Assembly (NCBI GenBank): GCA_027186245.1
Contig: CP114481.1
Location: 37,913,501-37,977,500 of the forward strand
Source: Coriaria nepalensis
Taxonomy: Eukaryota > Streptophyta > Magnoliopsida > Cucurbitales > Coriariaceae
Length of the DNA stretch: 64,000 nucleotides
Direction of reading: 5' to 3'
Positions 25,437-37,349 of this stretch are shown here, in pieces. Both the position numbers and the translations under genes were made by a program. The notes under the pieces are model-generated. The model was not told the DNA's origin. It worked only from the letters and a program-made list of their open reading frames with translations, and did no database searches. How positions within the stretch are numbered: the first letter of the stretch is position 1; every line of letters starts with the position of its first letter.

Positions 25437-27420
25437 TCAAGGCAATAACTTATGTCAAAGCAAGTCGAACGAATTCTAGTTTTCTACTACAAACACAACT
25501 TTTGTGCATAACTTGCAAATGATCATTGCAAGGAAAGTGTGCATTCGTTTAACCTTAAAATCATTTCAATGAGTCATTTCAAGTCAATAACTTATTTCAA
25601 AGCAAGTCGAACGTATTCTAGTTTTGCACTACAGACACAACTTTTGTGCATAACTTGCAAATGATCATTGCAAGGAAAGTGTGCATTCGTTTAACCTTAA
25701 AATCATTTCAATGAGTCAATTCAAGTCAATAACTTATGTCAAAGCAAGTCGAACGAATTCTAGTTTTGCACTACACACACAACTTTTGTGCATAACTTGC
25801 AAATGATCATTGCAAGGAAAGTGTGCATTCGTTTAACCTTAAAATCATTTCAATGAGTCATTTCAAGTCAATAACTTATGTCAAAGCAAGTCGAACGAAT
25901 TCTAGTTTTGCACTACACACACAACTTTTGTGCATAACTTGCAAATGATCATTGCAAGGAAAGTGTGCATTCGTTTAACCTTAAAATCATTTCAATGAGT
26001 CATTTCAATTCAATAACTTATGTCAAAGCAAGTCGAACGAATTCTAGTTTTGCACTACACACACAACTTTTGTGCATAACTTGCAAATGATCATTGCAAG
26101 GAAAGTGTGCATTCGTTTAACCTTAAAATCATTTCAATGAGTCATTTCAAGTCAATAACTTATTTCAAAGCAAGTCGAACGAATTCTAATTTTGCACTAC
26201 AGACACAACTTTTGCGCATAACTTGCAAATGATCATTGCAAGGAAAGTGTGCATTCATTTAACCTTAAAATCATTTCAATGAGTCATTTCGAGTCAATAA
26301 CTTATTTCAAAGCAATTCGAACGAATTCTAGTTTTGCACTACAGACACAAAATTTTGTGCATAACTTGCAAATGATCATTCAAGGAAACTGTGCATTCAT
26401 TTAACCTTAAAATCATTTCAATGAGTCCTTTCAAGTCAATAACTTATTTCGAAGTAAGTCGAACGAATTCTAGTTTTGCACTACAGAAATAACTTTTGGG
26501 CATAACTTCCAAATGATCATTGCAAGGAAAGTGTGCATTCGTTTAACCTTAAAATCATTTCTATGAGTCGTTCCAAGTCAGTAACTTATTTCAAAGCAAT
26601 TCGAACGAATTCTAATTTTGCACTACAAACACAACTTTTGTGCATAACTTGCAAATGATCATTGCAAGGAAAGTGTGCATTCGTTTAACCTTAAAATCAT
26701 TTCAATGAGTCATTTCAAGTCAATAACTTATGTCAAAGCAAGTCGAACGAATTCTAGTTTTCTACTACAAACACAACTTTTGTGCATAACTTGCAAATGA
26801 TCATTGCAAGGAAAGTGTGCATTCGTTTAACCTTAAAATCATTTCAATGAGTCATTTCAAGTCAATAACTTATTTCAAAGCAAGTCGAACGTATTCTAGT
26901 TTTGCACTACAGACACAACTTTTGTGCATAACTTGCAAATGATCATTGCAAGGAAAGTGTGCATTCGTTTAACCTTAAAATCATTTCAATGAGTCAATTC
27001 AAGTCAATAACTTATGTCAAAGCAAGTCGAACGAATTCTAGTTTTGCACTACACACACAACTTTTGTGCATAACTTGCAAATGATCATTGCAAGGAAAGT
27101 GTGCATTCGTTTAACCTTAAAATCATTTCAATGAGTCATTTCAAGTCAATAACTTATGTCAAAGCAAGTCGAACGAATTCTAGTTTTGCACTACACACAC
27201 AACTTTTGTGCATAACTTGCAAATGATCATTGCAAGGAAAGTGTGCATTCGTTTAACCTTAAAATCATTTTAATGAGTCATTTCAATTCAATAACTTATG
27301 TCAAAGCAAGTCGAACGAATTCTAGTTTTGCACTACAGAGACAACTTTTGTGCATAACTTGCAAATGATCATGGCAAGGAAAGTGTGCATTCGTTTAACC
27401 TTAAAATCATTTCAATGAGT
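25437..27420. repeat. 9-monomer (1278 bp) shifted duplication
   Basis: The block with ctactac, then cgtattc, then gagtcaattc, then two cacacac monomers runs from about 25437 to 26100 and again from about 26700 to 27400. The gtcaattcaag marker lies at 25715 and 26993, a shift of exactly 9 x 142 bp. Between the copies lies the gagtcctttc/agaaataac monomer and a ctatgagtcgttcc monomer with a private g. The right copy differs in ending with a catggc monomer and a gtccttccgagtc variant. Confidence 0.7.
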
Positions 27421-30400
27421 CCTTCCGAGTCAATAACTTATGTCAAAGCAAGTCGAACGAATTCTAGTTTTGCACTACACACACAACTTTTGTGCATAAC
27501 TTGCAAATGATCATTGCAAGGAAAGTGTGCATTCGTTTAACCTTAAAATCATTTCAATGAGTCATTTCAAGTCAATAACTTATGTCAAAGCAAGTCGAAC
27601 GAATTCTAGTTTTCTACTACAAACACAACTTTTGTGCATAACTTGCAAATGATCATTGCAAGGAAAGTGTGCATTCGTTTAACCTTAAAATCATTTCAAT
27701 GAGTCATTTGAAGTCAATAACTTATTTCATAGCAAGTCGAACGTATTCTAGTTTTGCACTACAGACACAAAATTTTGTGCATAACCTGCAAATGATCATT
27801 GCAAGGAAAGTGTGCATTCGTTTAACCTTAAAATCATTTCAATGAGTCATTTCAAGTCAATAACTTATTTCAAAGCAATTCGAACGAATTCTAGTTTTGC
27901 ACTACAGAGACAACTTTTGTGCATAACTTGCAAATGATCATTGCAAGGAAAGTGTGCATTCGTTTAACCTTAAAATCATTTCTATGAGTCATTCCAAGTC
28001 AATAACTTATTTCAAAGCAATTCGAACGAATTCTAATTTTGCACTACAAACACAACTTTTGTGCATAACTTGCAAATGATCATTGCATGGAAAGTGTGCA
28101 TTCGTTTAACCTTAAAATCATTTCAATGAGTCATTTGAAGTCAGTAACTTATGTCAAACCAAGTCGAACGAATTCTAGTTTTGCACTACACACACAACTT
28201 TTGTGCATAACCTGCAAATGATCATTGCAAGGAAAGTGTGCATTCGTTTAACCTTAAAATCATTTCAATGAGTCATTTCAAGTCAATAACTTATTTCAAA
28301 GCAATTCGAACGAATTCTAGTTTTGCACTACAGAGACAACTTTTGTGCATAACTTGCAAATGATCATGGCAAGGAAAGTGTGCATTCGTTTAACCTTAAA
28401 ATCATTTCAATGAGTCATTTCGAGTCAATAACTTATGTCAAAGCAAGTCGAACGAATTCTAGTTTTGCACTACACACACAACTTTTGTGCATAACTTGCA
28501 AATGATCATTGCAAGGAAAGTGTGCATTCGTTTAACCTTAAAATCATTTCAATGAGTCATTTCAAGTCAATAACTTATGTCAAAGCAAGTCGAACGAATT
28601 CTAGTTTTCTACTACAAACACAACTTTGGTGCATAACTTGCAAATGATCATTGCAAGGAAAGTGTGCATTCGTTTAACCTTAAAATCATTTCAATGAGTC
28701 ATTTCAAGTCAATAACTTATTTCATAGCAAGTCGAACGTATTCTAGTTTTGCACTACAGACACAAAATTTTGTGCATAACCTGCGAATGATCATTGCAAG
28801 GATAGTGTGCATTCGTTTAACCTTAAAATCATTTCAATGAGTCATTTCAAGTCAATAACTTATTTCAAAGCAATTCGAACGAATTCTAGTTTTGCACTAC
28901 AGAGACAACTTTTGTGCATAACTTGCAAATGATCATTGCAAGGAAAGTGTGCATTCGTTTAACCTTAAAATCATTTCAATGAGTCATTTCAAGTCAATAA
29001 CTTATTTCAAAGCAAGTCGAACGAATTCTAGTTTTGCACTACACACACAACTTTTGTGCATAACTTGCAAATGATCATGGCAAGGAAAGTGTGCATTCGT
29101 TTAACCATAAAATCATTTCAATGAGTCATTTCAAGTCAATAACTTATGTCAAAGCAAGTCGAACGAATTCTAGTTTTGCACTACACACACAACTTTTGTG
29201 CATAACTTGCAAATGATCATGGCAAGGAAAGTGTGCATTCGTTTAACCTTAAAATCATTTCAATGAGTGATTTCGAGTCAATAACTTATGTCAAAGCAAG
29301 TCGAGCGAATTCTAGTTTTGCACTACACACACAACTTTTGTGCATAACTTGCAAATGATCATTGCAAGGAAAGTGTGCATTCGTTTAACCTTAATATCAT
29401 TTCAATGAGTCATTTCAAGTCAATAACTTATGTCAAAGCAAGTCGAACGAATTCTAGTTTTCTACTGCAAACACAACTTTTGTGCATAACTTGCGAATGA
29501 TCATTGCAATGAAAGTGTGCATTCGTTTAACCTTAAAATCATTTCAATGAGTCATTTCAAGTCAATAACTTATTTCAAAGCAAGTCGAACGTATTCTAGT
29601 TTTGCACTACAGACACAACTTTTGTGCATAACTTGCAAATGATCATTGCAAGGAAAGTGTGCATTCGTTTAACCTTAAAATCATTTCTATGAGTCATTCC
29701 AAGTCAATAACTTATTTCAAAGCAATTCGAACGAATTCTAATTTTGCACTACAAACACAACTTTTGTGCATAACTTGCAAATGATCATTGCATGGAAAGT
29801 GTGCATTCGTTTAACCTTAAAATCATTTCAATGAGTCATTTGAAGTCAGTAACTTATGTCAAACCAAGTCGAACGAATTCTAGTTTTGCACTACAAACAC
29901 AACTTTTGTGCATAACTTGCAAATGATCATTGCAAGGAAAGTGTGCATTCGTTTAACCTTAAAATCATTTCAATGAGTCATTTCAAGTCAATAACTTAAT
30001 TCAAAGCAAGTCGAATGTATTCTAGTTTTGCACTACAGACACAACTTTTGTGCATAACTTGCAAATGATCATTGCAAGGAAAGTGTGCATTCGTTTAACC
30101 TTAAAATCATTTCAATGAGTCATTCCAAGTCAATAACTTATTTCAAAGCAATTCGAACGAATTCTAATTTTGCACTACAAACACAACTTTTGTGGATAAC
30201 TTGCAAATGATCATTGCAAGGAAAGTGTGCATTCATTTAACCTTAAAATCATTTCAAGGAGTCATTTCAAGTCAATAACTTATGTCAAAGCAAGTCGAAC
30301 GAATTCTAGTTTTGCACTACACACACAACTTTTGTGCATAACTTGCAAATGATCATTGCAAGGAAAGTGTGCATTCGTTTAACCTTAAAATCATTTCAAT

Positions 30401-30810
30401 GAGTCATTTCAATTCAATAACTTATGTCAAAGCAAGTCGAACGAATTCTAGTTTTGCACTACACACACAACTTTTGTGCATAACTTGCAAATGACCATTG
30501 CAAGGAAACTATGCATTCGTTTAACCTTAAAATCATTTCAATGAGTCATTTCAAGTCAATAACTTATGTCAAAGCAAGTCGAACGAATTCTAGTTTTCTA
30601 CTACAAACACAACTTTTGTGGATAACTTGCAAATGATCATTGCAAGGAAAGTGTGCATTCGTTTAACCTTAAAATCATTTCAATGAGTCATTTCAAGTCA
30701 ATAACTTATTTCAAAGCAAGTGGAACGAATTCTAATTTTGCACTACTGACACAACTTTTGCGCATAACTTGCAAATGATCATTGCAAGGAAAGTTTGCAT
30801 TCGTTTAACC
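27408..30810. repeat. Mixed zone with 7-monomer repeat and the first 'ttcatagc' monomers
   Basis: A cgag, ctactac, ttcatagc/cgtattc, aattcg/agagac run of four monomers occurs near 27408-27976 and again 995 bp (7 monomers plus 1) later near 28403-28971; the catagc marker is at 27728 and 28723. A two-monomer block (ctatgag/cattcc/catgg followed by tttgaagtcag/aaaccaag) at 27977-28260 recurs at about 29682-29965. From 28972 to 29540 cacacac/catggc monomers alternate with private changes such as gagtgatttc, tcgagcg, aatatc and tactgc. From 29966 to 30810 single monomers are less ordered, with private changes such as acttaattc, aggagtc, gaccattg and gtggaacg. Confidence 0.65.
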
Positions 30811-32820
30811 TTAAAATCATTTCAATGAGTCATTTCAAGTCAATAACTTATTTCAAAGCAATTCGAACGAATTCTAGTTTTGCACTACAGACACAAAATT
30901 TTGGGCATAACTTGCAAATGATCATTCAAGGAAACTGTGCATTCGTTTAACCTTAAAATCATTTCAATGAGTCCTTTCAAGTCAATAACTTATTTCGAAG
31001 TAAGTCGAACGAATTCTAGTTTTGCACTACAGACATAACTTTTGTGCATAACTTTCAAATGATCATTGCAAGGAAAGTGTGCATTCGTTTAACCTTAAAA
31101 TCATTTCTATGAGTCATTCCAAGTCAGTAACTTATTTCAAAGCAATTCGAACGAATTCTAATTTTGCACTACAAACACAACTTTTGTGCATAACTTGCAA
31201 ATGATCATTGCATGGAAAGTGTGCATTCGTTTAACCTTAAAATCATTTCAATGAGTCATTTCAAGTCAGTAACTTATGTCAAACCAAGTCGAACGAATTC
31301 TAGTTTTGCACTACACACACAACTTTTGTGCATAACTTGCAAATGATCATGGCAAGGAAAGTGTGCATTCGTTTAACCATAAAGTCATTTCAATGAGTCA
31401 TTTCAAGTCAATAACTTATGTCAAAGCAAGTCGAACGAATTCTAGTTTTGCACTACACACACAACTTTTGTGCATAACTTGCAAATGATCATGGCAAGGA
31501 AAGTGTGCATTTGTTTAACCTTAAAATCATTTCAATGAGTCATTTCGAGTCAATAACTTATGTCAAAGCAAGTCGAACGAATTCTAGTTTTGCACTACAC
31601 ACACAACTTTTGTGCATAACTTGCAAATGATCATGGCAAGGAAAGTGTGCATTCATTTAACCTTAAAATCATTTCAATGAGTCATTTCAAGTCAATAACT
31701 TATGTCAAAGCAAGTCGAACGAATTCTAGTTTTGCACTACACACACAACTTTTGTGCATAACTTGCAAATGATCATTGCAAGGAAAGTTTGCATTCGTTT
31801 AACCTTAAAATCATTTCAATGAGTCATTTCAAGTCAATAACTTATTTCAAAGCAATTCGAACGAATTCTAGTTTTGCACTACAGACACAAAATTTTGTGC
31901 ATAACTTGCAAATGATCATTCAAGGAAACTGTGCATTCGTTTAACCTTAAAATCATTTCAATGAGTCCTTTCAAGTCAATAACTTCTTTCGAAGTAAGTC
32001 GAACGAATTCTAGTTTTGCACTACAGACATAACTTTTGTGCATAACTTTCAAATGATCATTGCAAGGAAAGTGTGCATTCGTTTAACCTTAAAATCATTT
32101 CTATGAGTCATTCCAAGTCAGTAACTTATTTCAAAGCAATTCGAACGAATTCTAATTTTGCACTACAAACACAACTTTTGTGCATAACTTGCAAATGATC
32201 ATTGCATGGAAAGTGTGCATTCGTTTAACCTTAAAATCATTTCAATGAGTCAGTTCAAGTCAGTAACTTATGTCAAACCAAGTCGAACGAATTCTAGTTT
32301 TGCACTACACACACAACTTTTGTGCATAACTTGCAAATGATCATGGCAAGGAAAGTGTGCATTCGTTTAACCATAAAGTCATTTCAATGAGTCATTTCAA
32401 GTCAATAACTTATGTCAAAGCAAGTCGAACGAATTCTAGTTTTGCACTACACACACAACTTTTGTGCATAACTTGCAAATGATCATGGCAAGGAAAGTGT
32501 GCATTCGTTTAACCTTAAAATCATTTCAATGAGTCATTTCGAGTCAATAACTTATGTCAAAGCAAGTCGAACGAATTCTAGTTTTGCACTACACACACAA
32601 CTTTTGTGCATAACTTGCAAATGATCATGGCAAGGAAAGTGTGCATTCGTTTAACCTTAAAATCATTTCAATGAGTCATTTCGAGTCAATAACTTATGTC
32701 AAAGCAAGTCGAACGAATTCTAGTTTTGCACTACACACACAACTTTTGTGCATAACTTGCAAATGATCATGGCAAGGAAAGTGTGCATTCGTTTAACCAT
32801 AAAATCATTTCAATGAGTCC
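30805..32820. repeat. 7-monomer (994 bp) tandem repeat
   Basis: A run of aaaatttt/cattcaagg, gagtccttt/gaagtaag, ctatgag/cagtaac/catgg, gtcaaaccaag, then accataaagtc, then cgag monomers occurs twice. The aaagtcattt marker lies at 31381 and 32375, exactly 7 x 142 bp apart. The copies differ by private changes such as ttttgggc in the first and acttctttcg and gagtcagttc in the second. The second copy is followed by an extra cgag/catggc monomer before the next gagtccttt monomer near 32811. Confidence 0.75.
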
Positions 32821-34440
32821 TTTCAAGTCAATAACTTATTTCGAAGTAAGTCGAACGAATTCTAGTTTTGCACTACAGACATAACTTTTGTGCATAACTT
32901 CCAAATGATCATTGCAAGGAAAGTGTGCATTCGTTTAACCTTAAAATCATTTCAATGAGTCATTCCAAGTCAATAACTTATTTCAAAGCAATTCGAACGA
33001 ATTCTAATTTTGCACTACAAACACAACTTTTGTGGATAACTTGCAAATGATCATTGCAAGGAAAGTGTGCATTCATTTAACCTTAAAATCATTTCAAGGA
33101 GTCATTTCAAGTCAATAACTTATGTCAAAGCAAGTCGAACGAATTCTAGTTTTGCACTACACACACAACTTTTGTGCATAACTTGCAAATGATCATTGCA
33201 TGGAAAGTGTGCATTCGTTTAACCTTAAAATCATTTCAATGAGTCATTTCAAGTCAGTAACTTATGTCAAAGCAAGTCGAACGAATTCTAGTTTTGCACT
33301 GCACACACAACTTTTGTGCATAACTTGCAAATGATCATGGCAAGGAAAGTGTGCATTCGTTTAACCTTAAAATCATTTCAATGAGTCATTTCGAGTCAAT
33401 AACTTATGTCAAAGCAAGTCGAACGAATTCTAGTTTTGCACTACACACACAACTTTTGTGCATAACTTGCAAATGATCATTGCAAGGAAAGTGTGCATTC
33501 GTTTAACCTTAAAATCATTTCAATGAGTCATTTCAATTCAATAACTTATGTCAAAGCAAGTCGAACGAATTCTAGTTTTGCACTACACACACAACTTTTG
33601 TGCATAACTTGCAAATGATCATTGCAAGGAAACTGTGCATTCGTTTAACCTTAAAAGCATTTCAATGAGTCATTTCAAGTCAATAACTTATGTCAAAGCA
33701 AGTCGAACGAATTCTAGTTTTCTACTACAAACACAACTTTTGTGGATAACTTGCAAATGATCATTGCAAGGAAAGTGTGCATTCGTTTAACCTTAAAATC
33801 ATTTCAATGAGTCATTTCAAGTCAATAACTTATTTCAAAGCAAGTCGAACGAATTCTAATTTTGCACTACAGACACAACTTTTGCGCATAACTTGCAAAT
33901 GATCATTGCAAGGAAAGTGTGCATTCGTTTAACCTTAAAATCATTTCAATGAGTCATTTCAAGTCAATAACTTATTTCCAAGCAATTCGAACGAATTCTA
34001 GTTTTGCACTACAGACACAAAATTTTGTGCATAACTTGCAAATGATCATTCAAGGAAACTGTGCATTCGTTTAACCTTAAAATCATTTCAATGAGTCCTT
34101 TCAAGTCAATAACTTATTTCGAAGTAAGTCGAACGAATTCTAGTTTTGCACTACAGACATAACTTTTGTGCATAACTTCCAAATGATCATTGCAAGGAAA
34201 GTGTGCATTCGTTTAACCTTAAAATCATTTCTATGAGTCATTCCAAGTCAGTAACTTATTTCAAAGCAATTCGAACGAATTCTAATTTTGCACTACAAAC
34301 ACAACTTTTGTGCATAACTTGCAAATGATCATTGCATGGAAAGTGTGCATTCGTTTAACCTTAAAATCATTTCAATGAGTCATTTCAAGTCAGTAACTTA
34401 TGTCAAACCAAGTCGAACGAATTCTAGTTTTGCACTACAC
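32811..34440. repeat. Satellite monomers between two duplicated blocks
   Basis: About eleven monomers with no internal duplication that I could recognise. The order begins with gagtccttt/gaagtaag, then a cattccaag/gtggat monomer, then aggagtc (AP-1-like site lost), then cacacac types, ctactac/gtggat, gcgcat, aaaatttt, gagtccttt and ctatgag monomers. Private changes include ttaaaagcat near 33655 and atttccaagc near 33975. The zone shares its order with the run at 29966-31300, so it probably derives from the same ancestral unit. It ends in a shortened 140-bp chimeric monomer. Confidence 0.6.
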
Positions 34441-34507
34441 ACAAAATTTTGTGCATAACTTGCAAATGATCATTCAAGGAAACTGTGCATTCGTTTAACC
34501 TTAAAAT
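34368..34507. repeat. 140-bp chimeric monomer at a duplication breakpoint
   Basis: This monomer begins as the gtcaaaccaag/cacac subtype and switches at about 34435-34445 to the aaaatttt/cattcaagg subtype. Two bases are missing at the switch compared with either parent (ctacacacaaaatt rather than a longer ca tract). The next monomer starts at 34508, giving a length of 140 bp. The join coincides with the left edge of the block that is repeated 1704 bp downstream, so it reads as an exchange junction between two subtypes inside a CA-rich stretch. Confidence 0.75.
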
Positions 34508-37349
34508 CATTTCAATGAGTCCTTTCAAGTCAATAACTTATTTCGAAGTAAGTCGAACGAATTCTAGTTTTGCACTACAGACATAACTTTTGTACATAAC
34601 TTCCAAATGATCATTGCAAGGAAAGTGTGCATTCGTTTAACCTTAAAATCATTTCTATGAGTCATTCCAAGTCAGTAACTTATTTCAAAGCAATTCGAAC
34701 GAATTCTAATTTTGCACTACAAACACAACTTTTGTGCATAACTTGCAAATGATCATTGCATGGAAAGTGTGCATTCGTTTAACCTTAAAATCATTTCTAT
34801 GAGTCATTCCAAGTCAGTAACTCATTTCAAAGCAATTCGAACGAATTCTAATTTTGCACTACAAACACAACTTTTGTGCATAACTTGCAAATGATCATTG
34901 CATGGAAAGTGTGCATTCGTTTAACCTTAAAATCATTTCAATGAGTCATTTCAAGTCAGTAACTTATGTCAAACCAAGTCGAACGAATTCTAGTTTTGCA
35001 CTACACACACAACTTTTGTGCATAACTTGCAAATGATCATGGCAAGGAAAGTGTGCATTCGTTTAACCTTAAAATCATTTCAATGAGTCATTTCGAGTCA
35101 ATAACTTATGTCAAAGCAAGTCGAACGAATTCTAGTTTTGCACTACACACACAACTTTTGTGCATAACTTGCAAATGATCATTGCAAGGAAAGTGTGCAT
35201 TCGTTTAACCTTAAAATCATTTCAATGAGTCATTTCAAGTCAGTAACTTATTTCAAAGCAATTCGAACGAATTCTAGTTTTGCACTACAGACACAAAATT
35301 TTGTGCATAACTTGCAAATGATCATTCAAGGAAACTGTGCATTCGTTTAAAATTAAAATCATTTCAATGAGTCCTTTCAAGTCAATAACTTATTTCGAAG
35401 TAAGTCGAACGAATTCTAGTTTTGCACTACGGACATAACTTTTGTGCATAACTTCCAAATGATCATTGCAAGGAAAGTGTGCATTCGTTTAACCTTAAAA
35501 TCATTTCAATGAGTCACTTCAAGTCAATAACTTATGTCAAAGCAAGTCGAACGAATTCTAGTTTTCTACTACAAACACAACTTTTGTGCATAACTTGCAA
35601 ATGATCATTGCAAGGAAAGTGTGCATTCGTTTAACCTTAAAATCATTTCAATGAGTCCTTTCAAGTCAATAACTTATTTCGAAGTAAGTCGAACGAATTC
35701 TAGTTTTGCACTACAGAGACAACTTTTGTGCATAACTTGCAAATGATCATTGCAAGGAAAGTGTGCATTCGTTTAACCTTAAAATCATTTCAATGAGTCA
35801 TTCCAAGTCAAAAACTTATTTCAAAGCAATTCGAACGAATTCTAATTTTGCACTACAAACACAACTTTTGTGGATAACTTGCAAATGATCATTGCAAGGA
35901 AAGTGTGCATTCGTTTAACCTTAAAATCATTTCAATGAGTCATTTCAAGTCAATAACTTATGTCAAAGCAAGTCGAACGAATTCTAGTTTTGCACTACAC
36001 ACACAACTTTTGTGCATAACTTGCAAATGATCATTGCAAGGAAAGTGTGCATTCGTTTAACCTTAAAATCATTTCAATGAGTCATTTCATTTCAATAACT
36101 TATGTCAAAGCAAGTCGAACGAATTCTAGTTTTGCACTACAGACACAAAATTTTGTGCATAACTTGCAAATGATCATTCAAGGAAACTGTGCATTCGTTT
36201 AACCTTAAAATCATTTCAATGAGTCCTTTCAAGTCAATAACTTATTTCGAAGTAAGTCGAACGAATTCTAGTTTTGCACTACAGACATAACTTTTGTGCA
36301 TAACTTCCAAATGATCATTGCAAGGAAAGTGTGCATTCGTTTAACCTTAAAATCATTTCTATGAGTCATTCCAAGTCAGTAACTTATTTCAAAGCAATTC
36401 GAACGAATTCTAATTTTGCACTACAAACACAACTTTTGTGCATAACTTGCAAATGATCATTGCATGGAAAGTGTGCATTCGTTTAACCTTAAAATCATTT
36501 CTATGAGTCATTCCAAGTCAGTAACTCATTTCAAAGCAATTCGAACGAATTCTAATTTTGCACTACAAACACAACTTTTGTGCATAACTTGCAAATGATC
36601 ATTGCATGGAAAGTGTGCATTCGTTTAACCTTAAAATCATTTCAATGAGTCATTTCAAGTCAGTAACTTATGTCAAACCAAGTCGAACGAATTCTAGTTT
36701 TGCACTACACACACAACTTTTGTGCATAACTTGCAAATGATCATGGCAAGGAAAGTGTGCATTCGTTTAACCTTAAAATCATTTCAATGAGTCATTTCGA
36801 GTCAATAACTTATGTCAAAGCAAGTCGAACGAATTCTAGTTTTGCACTACACACACAACTTTTGTGCATAACTTGCAAATGATCATTGCAAGGAAAGTGT
36901 GCATTCGTTTAACCTTAAAATCATTTCAATGAGTCATTTCAAGTCAGTAACTTATTTCAAAGCAATTCGAACGAATTCTAGTTTTGCACTACAGACACAA
37001 AATTTTGTGCATAACTTGCAAATGATCATTCAAGGAAACTGTGCATTCGTTTAAAATTAAAATCATTTCAATGAGTACTTTCAAGTCAATAACTTATTTC
37101 GAAGTAAGTCGAACGAATTCTAGTTTTGCACTACGGACATAACTTTTGTGCATAACTTCCAAATGATCATTGCAAGGAAAGTGTGCATTCGTTTAACCTT
37201 AAAATCATTTCAATGAGTCACTTCAAGTCAATAACTTATGTCAAAGCAAGTCGAACGAATTCTAGTTTTCTACTACAAACACAACTTTTGTGCATAACTT
37301 GCAAATGATCATTGCAAGGAAAGTGTGCATTCGTTTAACCTTAAAATCA
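34440..37349. repeat. 12-monomer (1704 bp) shifted duplication
   Basis: The stretch from about 34440 to 35645 reappears from about 36144 to 37349. The private gtaactcatttc marker lies at 34821 and 36525, exactly 12 x 142 bp apart, and ctacggacat occurs in both copies. Left of 34440 and right of 35645 the copies lose homology: after 35645 the first continues into gagtccttt, whereas the second continues with cacttcaatgagtcattt. The intervening 35646-36143 is made of gagtccttt, cattcc/gtggat, cacacac and tttcatttc monomers. Confidence 0.75.

Larger units (their letters stand above)
20226..26640. repeat. Three successive higher-order units of 16-17 monomers
   Basis: The private ctaattgcgcac variant marks three similarly ordered blocks at 20226, 22641 and 24913, spaced 2415 bp (17 monomers plus 1) and 2272 bp (16 monomers). 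The gacacaaaatttt subtype first appears here (20381) in the monomer following tgcgc, together with gatcattcaagg, then the gagtccttt/gaagtaag monomer. The ctacagaaataac marker at 24071 and 26485 is 2414 bp apart, so one monomer has been gained or lost within the unit. Compared with the region to the left, the subtype repertoire changes clearly at about 20.2 kb. Confidence 0.8.
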
